Part shown: in pieces, positions 53,440 to 60,810 of the stretch
How the letters are laid out: each line of letters begins with the position of its first letter
Numbering within the stretch: the stretch's first letter is position 1
Assembly (NCBI RefSeq): GCF_020523985.1
Contig: NZ_JAIVKM010000007.1
Span: forward strand, 62,001 to 126,000
Length of the DNA: 64,000 bases
Reading direction: 5' to 3'
Source: Mangrovibacter yixingensis
Lineage (GTDB): Bacteria; Pseudomonadota; Gammaproteobacteria; Enterobacterales; Enterobacteriaceae
Notes under the pieces: generated by a model
The model's input: the letters and a program-made list of their open reading frames with translations, nothing else
The model's database searches: none
Told to the model about the DNA's origin: nothing
Translations under genes and position numbers: made by a program

Positions 53440-54135
53440 TTAAAGAGAATAAGTGATACCCACACCAAACTCAGTCTGGCGTTGAGAGGTATCGTCATCC
53501 ACTGACTCATTTTTGAATGAGATATAAGGTAGCAGATGTTGGGTAATCTGGTAGCCGAGGTCCAGTTCATACTCGTAGTCGCTGCGGCTTTTATTGTAGA
53601 GGTCCATATTCCCGAGGTAATAGGTGAGGGTATTGGTGACTTCAATGGCACCAAACTTTTGGCCATATTCAGCGTCTACCCGGTTAACCCGCTTCGTGTC
53701 TTTCTCTCTTCTGTCTGAAATTTCATAACTGTATTTAAGAGAAAACTTAGTGTCACTGGAGTAGCGGTATTTTAATTTTAACGAAGGTTTATATTTGTCT
53801 TCATTTTTCTTGATGGTCCAGGCCATTCCGGGTTCCAGTGCCCATCCGCGAGTAACATTCGCACTGTAATTTAATTTAAATTCCTTTTCTCTGAGTTTGT
53901 TATTATCAAAAGCATCGCCTTCATCGCCATTTTCTTTCTTCTTTGGTGAAAATTTAAACTTGGCGCCTACCCCAATGCCAGAGTCAAAGCGGTGGCTGCC
54001 TTCAAGTTTTTCGGTATGTTGTTTGGAGATATCTTCATAAGTGTGGGTGTAACTGAGGTCCATGGCATGGGAAAAATGCAAAGGCAGCAAAAGAATAGCT
54101 GGCAAACTAATAGCGGTGAATGTATTTTTGTTCAT
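53440..54135 (-). CDS. KdgM-family oligogalacturonate-type porin
   Basis: 231 residues with a signal peptide (MNKNTFTAISLPAILLLPLH, cleavage after HA). The mature part alternates beta-strand segments in KdgM fashion: MDLSYTHTYEDISKQHTEKL, RVNRVDAEYGQKFGA and a final QTEFGVGITYSL with the outer-membrane C-terminal pattern. KdgM porins are monomeric 12-strand channels for acidic oligosaccharides. It is first in a likely two-gene operon with the phytase gene, which suggests a negatively charged substrate such as phytate enters by this channel (inference). No clear KdgR box was seen upstream. Confidence 0.85.
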   Translation of the reverse strand: MNKNTFTAISLPAILLLPLHFSHAMDLSYTHTYEDISKQHTEKLEGSHRFDSGIGVGAKFKFSPKKKENGDEGDAFDNNKLREKEFKLNYSANVTRGWALEPGMAWTIKKNEDKYKPSLKLKYRYSSDTKFSLKYSYEISDRREKDTKRVNRVDAEYGQKFGAIEVTNTLTYYLGNMDLYNKSRSDYEYELDLGYQITQHLLPYISFKNESVDDDTSQRQTEFGVGITYSL

Positions 54136-54375
54136 GATTAGCGCATCTTAAATAAGATAAAAGAGATGCTGAAATTTATTTTAAGAATATTTATTTTTTA
54201 TGACGGAAATATTTCATTTTTATTTTGTAACGGGCTTTTTATAAAATAAATATCATTGGGAAGCTTATTTGTGTCGTTTTTCAGGTATTAAATTAGGTGA
54301 GATTAATCGTGGTTTTTTGTGTTTTGGGGAAAGTTTCAGTGTGTGTAAATCGATTTGTTGTTTTACTCATAAAAA

Positions 54376-54397
54376 ACCCGCTGGTTTACCAGCGGGT
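54376..54397 (-). terminator. Hairpin followed by six Ts on the minus strand
   Basis: ACCCGCTGG/CCAGCGGGT around TTTA. On the minus strand it is followed by a run of Ts (complement of 54371-54376), so it can end the tyrB transcript. The same stem recurs at 54539. Confidence 0.7.
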
Positions 54398-54459
54398 GAA
54401 TCTGATGACAAACCTCATGTCCGCACAGAATGAGAGGATTTCACCCAATAAAAAACCAG

Positions 54460-54481
54460 GAAAATCAATTTATTGATTTTC
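54460..54481. terminator. AT-rich 10-bp hairpin
   Basis: GAAAATCAAT (54460-54469) and ATTGATTTTC (54472-54481) with a two-base loop. Weak by composition; part of the hairpin cluster. Confidence 0.35.
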
Positions 54482-54492
54482 GGCTGCTAACT

Positions 54493-54528
54493 AAAAAGAA
54501 GGAAAAACCACGCTTTTTCCTTCTTTTT
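54493..54528. terminator. Perfect 15-bp stem, bidirectional terminator
   Basis: AAAAAGAAGGAAAAA (54493-54507) pairs with TTTTTCCTTCTTTTT (54514-54528) around CCACGC. The arms end in T-runs on either strand, so it can work in both directions. It ends tyrB at the nearest point with a T-run. Confidence 0.7.
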
Positions 54529-54538
54529 CATCAATCTG

Positions 54539-54560
54539 ACCCGCTGGTAAACCAGCGGGT
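54539..54560. repeat. Second copy of the ACCCGCTGG stem
   Basis: ACCCGCTGG, loop TAAA, CCAGCGGGT: the same stem as 54376-54397 with the loop reverse-complemented. It lies 41 bases after the tyrB stop. Confidence 0.6.
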
Positions 54561-54601
54561 AAAAACAAGCCAACCCAATAATCACACTTAAGAAATCGTT
54601 T

Positions 54602-55798
54602 TTACTGCACGGCAGCAAATGCTTCGGCAACCGGCACGACATTGTTGTGGTTAAGCCCGGCCATGCAAACACGCCCGCTGGCAATCAAATACACACCCAA
54701 ATCGTTGCGCAGTTTATCCACTTGTTCCGGGCTGAAGCCGGTATAACTGAACATGCCGCGCTGGGTCAGCAGGTGGTCAAAACTATGTTCGGGCAATGCC
54801 GTTTTCAGTGTATCAACCAGCACCTGGCGCATTTCACTGATACGGGTGCGCATGGCATCCACCTCTGCTCGCCACAGTGCATTCAGTTCCGGGGTGTTCA
54901 GCACGATGGAAACTAACTGAGCACCATAGTTAGGCGGGCTGGAGTAGTTACGGCGTACGGTTGCTTTTAACTGGCCCAGCACCCGGCTGGCGGCAGCGGC
55001 ATCTTCACACACCACAGATAACCCGCCCACACGTTCGCCATACAGTGAGAAGATTTTCGAAAAAGAATTGCTGACCAGGGCTGGCAGGCCAGCGCTGGCA
55101 ATGGCGCGGATGGCGTAAGCATCTTCTTCAATACCTGCGCCAAACCCCTGGTAGGCAATATCCAGGAACGGAATCAGCTCCCTTGCCTGCAGGACTTCAA
55201 TCACTTCATCCCATTGTGCATGGGTTAAATCAGCACCGGTTGGGTTATGGCAACACGGGTGCAGCAGCACAATGCTGTGTGCTGGTAACTGGCGCAGCGT
55301 ATCCAGCATGGCAGTGAAGTTTACTCCGCGGGTTTCTTTATCGAAATACGGGTAAGTATGCACATTGAAGCCTGCACCGGAGAAAATAGCGATATGGTTT
55401 TCCCAGGTTGGGTCGCTTACCCACACATCTGAATCCGGGAAGTAGCGTTTCAGGAAATCGGCTCCAACTTTCAGTGCGCCAGAACCGCCCAAAGTTTGAA
55501 TTGTGGCGATGCGCCCAGCTTTCAGCGCGGCGTGTTGCTCACCAAATACCAGGTGTTGCACCGCGCTGCGGTAGGCGTTCAGCCCTTCCATAGGCAAATA
55601 CACGCTGGCACCGGCAGGGTGCTGTTCCAGCAGGAGACGTGCACGCGCTACCGCTTCCAGTTCAGGAATAATGGCTTTCTCGTTGTAATAAAGACCAATG
55701 CTCAGGTTGACTTTGTTTGGCCGTGGGTCCTGGTGAAATTTTTCCATCAGCGACAAAATCGGGTCGCCCGCGTAGGCATCAACATGCTGGAACAACAT
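54602..55798 (-). CDS. tyrB: TyrB-like aromatic amino-acid aminotransferase
   Basis: 398 residues, class I PLP aminotransferase, close to E. coli TyrB throughout: [69 protein letters not shown], and [18 protein letters not shown] with the PLP lysine. It interconverts Phe/Tyr with their keto acids using glutamate. The surroundings (YitT-type membrane protein, Lrp-family regulator, aromatic permease) differ from E. coli tyrB, so it may be a second, catabolic or salvage copy; that cannot be settled from this window. It follows yitT by 23 bases. Confidence 0.9.
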   Translation of the reverse strand: MLFQHVDAYAGDPILSLMEKFHQDPRPNKVNLSIGLYYNEKAIIPELEAVARARLLLEQHPAGASVYLPMEGLNAYRSAVQHLVFGEQHAALKAGRIATIQTLGGSGALKVGADFLKRYFPDSDVWVSDPTWENHIAIFSGAGFNVHTYPYFDKETRGVNFTAMLDTLRQLPAHSIVLLHPCCHNPTGADLTHAQWDEVIEVLQARELIPFLDIAYQGFGAGIEEDAYAIRAIASAGLPALVSNSFSKIFSLYGERVGGLSVVCEDAAAASRVLGQLKATVRRNYSSPPNYGAQLVSIVLNTPELNALWRAEVDAMRTRISEMRQVLVDTLKTALPEHSFDHLLTQRGMFSYTGFSPEQVDKLRNDLGVYLIASGRVCMAGLNHNNVVPVAEAFAAVQ

Positions 55799-55821
55799 TT
55801 AATACTCCTGGTAGTCAGAGG

Positions 55822-56436
55822 TTACACCGCGTAACGTCCGGGGCGGTGATTCATGGCAATAATCAGATTCAGCAGTGTGGCGCCAACAATTGAGGCAACC
55901 AGCATCGGCAGGCTGACAACGAACAGAGAGGCAGTAACGATGCAGGCATCTACCGCCATTTGGAATTTACCAGCGCGGATCCCGCTTTTGTCCTGCAAGT
56001 AAAGTGCAAGGATATTCATGCCGCCAAGGCTCGCTTTATGGCGGAACAGCACCACAAAACCAACCCCCATTATGATGTTGCCAAACAGTGTGGCATAGAA
56101 CGGATTGAGTTGGTCGATGTGAATAAAATGGCCATGCAAATCAGAAAACAGTGAAACCAACGCAACAGCACAAAACGTCTTCAGAGTGAATTGCGTGCCC
56201 ATGCGGCGTATCGACAGCCAGTAAAAAGGCAGGTTAATTACGAAGAATGCCACTCCAAAGGAAATATGAGTGACATAGTGAATCAGGAAAGCCAGGCCTG
56301 CGGTCCCGCCAGTCAGTGCGCCAGACTGGCGTAGTAAAACTACACCAAATGAGATCATCAGTGTGCCAAATAGCAGGGCCAGCGTATCTTCCAGCCAGGT
56401 GTGGGCGAGTTTATTTGGGGTTATAACATTATCCAT
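55822..56436 (-). CDS. YitT-family (DUF161) membrane protein
   Basis: 204 residues with five or six predicted membrane segments, including LLFGTLMISFGVVLLRQSGA, GTAGLAFLIHYVT, INLPFYWLSIRRMG, and a KASLGGMNILALYLQ segment typical of the family. Function of YitT proteins is not established; some are proposed transporters. Co-transcription with tyrB is likely from the 23-base spacing. The 251 bases upstream hold two copies of a TTTTGYGCGT motif that may be the operator. Confidence 0.85.
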   Translation of the reverse strand: MDNVITPNKLAHTWLEDTLALLFGTLMISFGVVLLRQSGALTGGTAGLAFLIHYVTHISFGVAFFVINLPFYWLSIRRMGTQFTLKTFCAVALVSLFSDLHGHFIHIDQLNPFYATLFGNIIMGVGFVVLFRHKASLGGMNILALYLQDKSGIRAGKFQMAVDACIVTASLFVVSLPMLVASIVGATLLNLIIAMNHRPGRYAV

Positions 56437-56571
56437 AAGAAATTATGATTTTTCAGTGGAACAGGATAAGCATAACCAGCAATAAACGCGCCAAAATCAC
56501 CTTGTAATCAGGCTGAATGGCTGATTATTCACCGACATATTCGCTAACACCCTGATACATCAGGCTTGGGG

Positions 56572-56590
56572 TTTTGCGCGTTTTGTGCGT
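56572..56590. promoter_or_regulatory. TTTTGYGCGT tandem motif upstream of yitT-tyrB
   Basis: TTTTGCGCGT (56572-56581) and TTTTGTGCGT (56581-56590) stand side by side about 140 bases before the yitT start. The same motif occurs in the lrp/aroP control region, which makes it a candidate binding site for the adjacent Lrp-family regulator. Confidence 0.4.
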
Positions 56591-56687
56591 GTTTAATCTT
56601 TTATATGGTTGAGGTGTGCATGTAATGGCTTTTATACACACAATCTGGACCTGCGTGTTGCACCATAATAAAGCGTTATGCCCCGAT

Positions 56688-57167
56688 TCAGGGCAACATG
56701 TCACTGCCGGGCATCATCAGGCCGTTTTCCTTCAGGCGATTCAGTACCACGGACGTTTTCAGGTGCGCGACACTTTTATTACGCGAGAGGATCTTACTGA
56801 TTAAATCGCTCAGGCCTTGCAGGTCCTGGACGGCCACTTTCAGCAGGTAATCAGCATCGCCCGTGGTTTTAAAGGCATCAATCACGGCATCGACATCACG
56901 CAGCATGGTATGGAAGCTTTCCACGCAGTCGGCAGTATGGTTCAGCAGGCGGACTTCAATCAGCCCCAGCACTTCACGACCAACAGCATCTGGTGCCAAC
57001 CGGGCGTGGTAGCCAAGAATGAGTTGCGCCTGCTCCAGTGCGATGCGCCGCCGTGAACACTGGGAGGCAGACAGGCCAATCAGCTCGCTAAGTTCCTGGT
57101 TTGTCAGGCGTCCATTGGATTGCAGCAGGTTGAGGATTTTTACATCAAAGTCGTCGATATTGTACAT
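56688..57167 (-). CDS. Lrp/AsnC-family transcriptional regulator
   Basis: 159 residues. The N-terminal helix-turn-helix is in DFDVKILNLLQSNGRLTNQE and LIGLSASQCSRRRIALEQAQ; the C-terminal RAM domain includes EVRLLNHTADCVESFHTMLR and FKTTGDADYLLKVAVQDLQG. These proteins sense amino acids and act as octamers on their own and neighbouring promoters. It stands between yitT-tyrB and the divergent aroP-like gene, so it very probably controls these aromatic amino-acid genes. Confidence 0.92.
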   Translation of the reverse strand: MYNIDDFDVKILNLLQSNGRLTNQELSELIGLSASQCSRRRIALEQAQLILGYHARLAPDAVGREVLGLIEVRLLNHTADCVESFHTMLRDVDAVIDAFKTTGDADYLLKVAVQDLQGLSDLISKILSRNKSVAHLKTSVVLNRLKENGLMMPGSDMLP

Positions 57168-57496
57168 AAGCCCGGTATCAGCGCAGGAAAAGTGGCTTAC
57201 AGACTAGCAGTTTTTTCCCTTATGCGAAGCTTTGCTGTATGTGCATTTTTTGCTCTGCACCAATATGGATCTGTTTTGTGCATTAAATGGCTATTTTGTG
57301 CGTGAACAATGTGTAATCTGTATTAAAAATACGCATATCAGTCTTTTTGTAACTAATTATTCACATTTTGTGAATGTGCTGGGTGATTTAAATTATTTTT
57401 TGTATCAATTAGTTAGTGTTTTCTCTTGAGGAAAACCTTAAGCCTGGCCTGATAGTTGCTCCCTCCGGCTGTAACCTTTTGGACCCGGAGATGGTA
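57168..57496. promoter_or_regulatory. Divergent control region between the Lrp-family and aroP-like genes
   Basis: 329 bases, AT-rich. TTTTGTGCAT (57274-57283) and TTTTGTGCGT (57294-57303) are spaced by exactly 20 bases, two helical turns, as expected for an oligomeric regulator. ATGTGCATTTTT at 57238 is a weaker third. A TTCACATTTTGTGAA palindrome stands at 57360-57374. The last part, 57416-57490, resembles an untranslated leader with TTGAGGAAAA. Confidence 0.5.
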
Positions 57497-58879
57497 ATGG
57501 CTACTCAGCAAAACGATAACGAATTAAAACGTGGTTTAAAAAACCGACACATTCAGCTAATTGCACTGGGAGGCGCGGTTGGTACCGGGCTATTTTTAGG
57601 GATAGCGCAGACCATTCATATGGCCGGGCCTTCGGTTCTGTTGGGCTATGCTATCGCCGGGTTAATCGCCTTTTTTATTATGCGCCAGCTGGGTGAGATG
57701 GTGGTGGAAGAGCCGGTTGCTGGTTCCTTCAGCCATTTTGCTAATCGCTACTGGGGGCCGTTTGCCGGGTTTATGTCCGGCTGGAATTACTGGGTGCTGT
57801 ATGTACTGGTGAGTATGGCCGAGCTGAGTGCTGTGGGCATTTATATCCAGTACTGGTGGCCGGAAGTGCCTACCTGGGTTTCTGCTGCGGTTTTCTTCCT
57901 GGTGATTAATGCGATTAACCTTACTCACGTAAAAGTGTATGGCGAGCTGGAATTCTGGTTTTCCATTATCAAAGTGGCGGCGATTGTCAGCATGATTGGC
58001 TTCGGTGCATATTTGCTGATAAGCGGTCATGGTGGTGCTGAAGCCACAGTGACTAATTTGTGGCAGCAGGGCGGTTTTTTCCCCAACGGCATTAGCGGGT
58101 TAGTGATGGCGATGGCGGTGATTATGTTCTCTTTTGGTGGTCTGGAGCTGGTGGGGATTACGGCTGCAGAAGCCGATAACCCGGAACAGACTATTCCCCG
58201 CGCCACTAACCAGGTTATCTGGCGCATTCTGTTGTTTTATGTTGGCTCTCTGGCGGTGTTGTTGTCGTTGTACCCATGGCAGAAAGTGGTGCAGGGCGGC
58301 AGCCCGTTTGTGCTGATTTTCCATGCACTGAATAGCAACCTGGTTGCCAATATTCTTAACCTGGTGGTGCTCTCTGCGGCACTCTCGGTTTACAACAGCT
58401 GTGTTTATTGCAACAGCCGTATGTTGTTTGGCCTGGCGCAACAGGGTAATGCACCGCGTGGGCTGCTGAAAATTAATCGCCGGGGTATTCCATTGGCAGC
58501 ACTCGGGGTTTCTGCACTGGCAACCGCGCTGTGTGTGCTGATTAACTACATTATGCCGGGCAAGGCGTTTGAGCTGTTGATGGCGCTGGTGGTTTCTGCC
58601 CTGGTGATTAACTGGGCGATGATTTGTATTACGCACCTGAAGTTTCGCCAGGCGATGCAGCGTGTAGGGAAAACTACGCGTTTTAAAAGCCTGGGGTATC
58701 CGCTAACAAATATTCTGTGTCTGGTTTTCCTGGCCGCGATTCTGGTGATTATGTTTATGACTCCGGGGATTCGAATTTCGGTGTGTTTGATTCCGGTGTG
58801 GCTGGTGGTGCTTGGGGTGGGGTATTACCTGAAGAAGAAGCGTGCCGGGGAGGCGGAGCTGGTGTCGGGGAGTTTGTGA
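57497..58879 (+). CDS. AroP-like aromatic amino-acid permease
   Basis: 460 residues of the amino acid/polyamine/organocation family with about twelve membrane helices. The N-terminus LKRGLKNRHIQLIALGGAVG and blocks such as MRQLGEMVVEEPVAGSFSHF, FSFGGLELVGITAAEADNPE and ALSVYNSCVYCNSRMLFGLA match AroP better than PheP. It would import Phe, Tyr and Trp with protons. I place the start at the second ATG (57497), six bases after GGAG; an ATG at 57491 touches that site. With tyrB and the regulator it forms an uptake-plus-transamination unit. Confidence 0.9.
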   Translation: MATQQNDNELKRGLKNRHIQLIALGGAVGTGLFLGIAQTIHMAGPSVLLGYAIAGLIAFFIMRQLGEMVVEEPVAGSFSHFANRYWGPFAGFMSGWNYWVLYVLVSMAELSAVGIYIQYWWPEVPTWVSAAVFFLVINAINLTHVKVYGELEFWFSIIKVAAIVSMIGFGAYLLISGHGGAEATVTNLWQQGGFFPNGISGLVMAMAVIMFSFGGLELVGITAAEADNPEQTIPRATNQVIWRILLFYVGSLAVLLSLYPWQKVVQGGSPFVLIFHALNSNLVANILNLVVLSAALSVYNSCVYCNSRMLFGLAQQGNAPRGLLKINRRGIPLAALGVSALATALCVLINYIMPGKAFELLMALVVSALVINWAMICITHLKFRQAMQRVGKTTRFKSLGYPLTNILCLVFLAAILVIMFMTPGIRISVCLIPVWLVVLGVGYYLKKKRAGEAELVSGSL

Positions 58880-58901
58880 GTGTTTTGTTTATTGGACGTG
58901 T

Positions 58902-60046
58902 GCCGGTGTGGTGAGAGTTCCGTTCACTTGAAGTGATGCTGGTTCGGTGAAAGTTCCGTTCACTGAACCTGATGCCGGTTTGGTGAAAATTCCGTTCACT
59001 TCAAGTGATGTGGTTAATGTGGCTTCACGGCCGGTGAACGGGCTAAGGGGGCTTGCCCCCTTTGCAATCCCCGTATTCGCGGGCAACCGGTGCTGCGCAC
59101 TGCGTTCACCTCCGGGCAGTCAGCCTGCGGCCGGCTCGACTCGGCATCCCTGCCTCGTTTCGCCTTATTTCGCCGTCCGGGCGGAATAACCTTGTCTTCC
59201 TTTCTGCGGTTCACCGGTTTTACGCGACTCAGCCAGCGCTGCGAGTGCGGGAGGGCTTGTGTTGTTCGGTGTGGCGGTGAGTGAAACTGGTGTTGCTGAC
59301 ACGGCGCGCAACGGGCGCTGTGCTGGCAGATCATTTTACTGTGGCAGCGGTACGTTAACTTTGCACTGATGCCGGTTCGGTGAAAGTTCCGTTCACTTGA
59401 AGTGATGAAGCTAATGTGGCTTCACAGACGGTGAACGTGTTAAGGGGCCCGCCCCTTAACAATCCGGTTTTTCGCGGGCAACCGGTGCTGCGCACTGCGT
59501 TCACCTCCGGGCAGTCAGCCTGCGGCCGGCTCGACTCGGCGTCCATGCCTCGTTTCGCCTTATTCCGCCATCCGGGCGGAATAACCTTGTCTTCCTTTCT
59601 GCGGTTCACCGGTTTTACGCGGTTCTGTCCAGGCTGTGAGTGCGGGATTGCTTGTGTTGTCTGGTGTGGCTGACACGGCGCGCAACGGGCGCTGTGCTGG
59701 CAGATCATTTTACTGTGGCAGCGGTACGTTAACTTTGCACTGATGCCGGTTCGGTGAAAGTTCCGTTCACTTCAAGTGATGTGGTTAATGTGGCTTCACG
59801 GCCGGTGAACGGGCTAAGGGGGCTTGCCCCCTTTGCAATCCCCGTATTCGCGGGCAACCGGTGCTGCGCACTGCGTTCACCTCCGGGCAGTCAGCCTGCG
59901 GCTGGCTCGACTCGGCATCCCTGCCTCGTTTCGCCTTATTCCGCCGTCCGGGCGGAATAACCTTGTCTTCCTTTCTGCGATTCACCGGTTTTACGCGGTT
60001 CTGTCCACGCTGCGAGTGCGGGAATGCTTGTGTTGTCTGGTGTGGC
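58902..60046. repeat. Three long (~380-bp) direct repeats with 36-bp subrepeats and conserved hairpins
   Basis: A 36-bp unit (GCCGGTTCGGTGAAAGTTCC and 16 more bases) occurs three times in tandem at 58902-59009, then once at the head of each later unit (59371, 59745). Each long unit continues with a hairpin, the block GGGCAACCGGTGCTGCGCAC, a GCCGTCCGGGCGGAATAA palindrome and a tail. Units start at about 58974, 59371 and 59745. The hairpin is AAGGGGGC/GCCCCCTT in units 1 and 3 but GTTAAGGGGC/GCCCCTTAAC in unit 2, so paired changes keep the stem. Open frames on both strands are by-products. The whole 1.5 kb from aroP to the next gene holds no convincing gene. Confidence 0.9.
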
Positions 60047-60355
60047 ACTGGGCTTTGGATTTTTTGTTAACATCATAGCAACAACAGCACGCAATCGGTT
60101 TCGTGGCTTATCCCGGTTTAGTACCATAAAAGCAGTGCAATACACTGCAATTTAGCGAATTGTGCTCGATCATCTTCCATATCTCAAAGAACGCCCATTT
60201 TTTTGTCATTTTTTCTTTTTTGTAATCAATGAGTAATAAAAACGTGATTTAGATCGCACTTTTTGTCACTTACAAAATAATTAGCAGCCTTATTATACAC
60301 CCCATCGAAGGCACACAGCCTTCCACCAGAAAGACCAAATTTAAGGAATATGACC

Positions 60356-60568
60356 ATGAAAAGTATTAAAACTCTTGCTGCTGTTGCCGCTCTTTCTATG
60401 ATTTCTTTCGCAAGCTTCGCGCAAACTGTTAGCGCAACTGCCAGCACTCTTGATGGCGCTGAAGCGAAAATCGCAGCTCAGGCTAAACAGCAGGGCGCTG
60501 ACTCTTACAAAATTATCGAAGCCTTCAACGGTGACCGCGTTCACATGACCGCTGAACTGAACAAATAA
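60356..60568 (+). CDS. Small periplasmic DUF1471 (YhcN/BhsA-type) protein
   Basis: 70 residues with a signal peptide (MKSIKTLAAVAALSMISFAS, cleavage after SFA). The mature part has the compact DUF1471 pattern: TASTLDGAEAKIAAQAKQQG, then ADSYKIIEAFNGDRVHMTAE. Relatives respond to acid, metals, peroxide or biofilm conditions. I chose the second of two ATGs (60356), eight bases after AAGGA. It has its own long AT-rich upstream region (60120-60340), in which ACGTGATTTAGATCGCAC resembles half of a CRP site. Confidence 0.88.
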   Translation: MKSIKTLAAVAALSMISFASFAQTVSATASTLDGAEAKIAAQAKQQGADSYKIIEAFNGDRVHMTAELNK

Positions 60569-60742
60569 CCTATTGAGGTAGCGGATTAATCCACTACCTG
60601 ATGATTGCCAGATTATTGCCTTTATTGTTTGAAACATGTTGTTTGACACATTACCCGCTACCCACTGCGAACCCGGTAGCAGTTAATGCGAGGAAGTGAA
60701 CTACTCTCTCATTCCTGTCCGTTTTATCCCTGATGTACCTTC

Positions 60743-60771
60743 AGAGCGACACCGATGTCGCTCTTTTTTTT
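60743..60771 (+). terminator. Strong intrinsic terminator after the DUF1471 gene
   Basis: AGAGCGACA (60743-60751), loop CCGA, TGTCGCTCT (60756-60764), followed by a run of eight Ts. It also stands 40 bases beyond the flhA stop on the other strand, so it separates the two converging units. Confidence 0.88.
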
Positions 60772-60810
60772 GCCCGTAATACTCCCAACCAGCACAATTC
60801 TTCTGCGCCA

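Larger units (their letters stand above)
54136..54601. other. 466-base intergenic region with porin promoter and four hairpins
   Basis: The left half (54136-54370) is AT-rich and must hold the porin promoter; I could not assign -35 and -10 boxes. The right half holds four inverted repeats listed separately. No gene: one minus-strand frame across the hairpins is a by-product of the palindrome. Confidence 0.6.

Noticed and set aside
54170-54240. Possible KdgR operator upstream of the porin (GAAATATTTCATTTTT)
   Set aside because: The half-sites TGAAA and TTTC are only two bases apart, whereas KdgR boxes have about five between them. Not convincing.
54487-54528. Minus-strand peptide MKKKEKAWFFLLFS, reminiscent of an aromatic leader peptide
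   Set aside because: Its codons are simply the two arms of a perfect hairpin (AAAAAGAAGG/CCTTCTTTTT). It lies downstream of tyrB and far from the porin start, and no ribosome-binding site precedes it.
58889-60078. Several 60-117-residue frames on both strands of the repeat region
   Set aside because: They follow the repeat units, are open on both strands at once, have no ribosome-binding sites, and their 12-residue periodicity comes from the 36-bp unit being a multiple of three.
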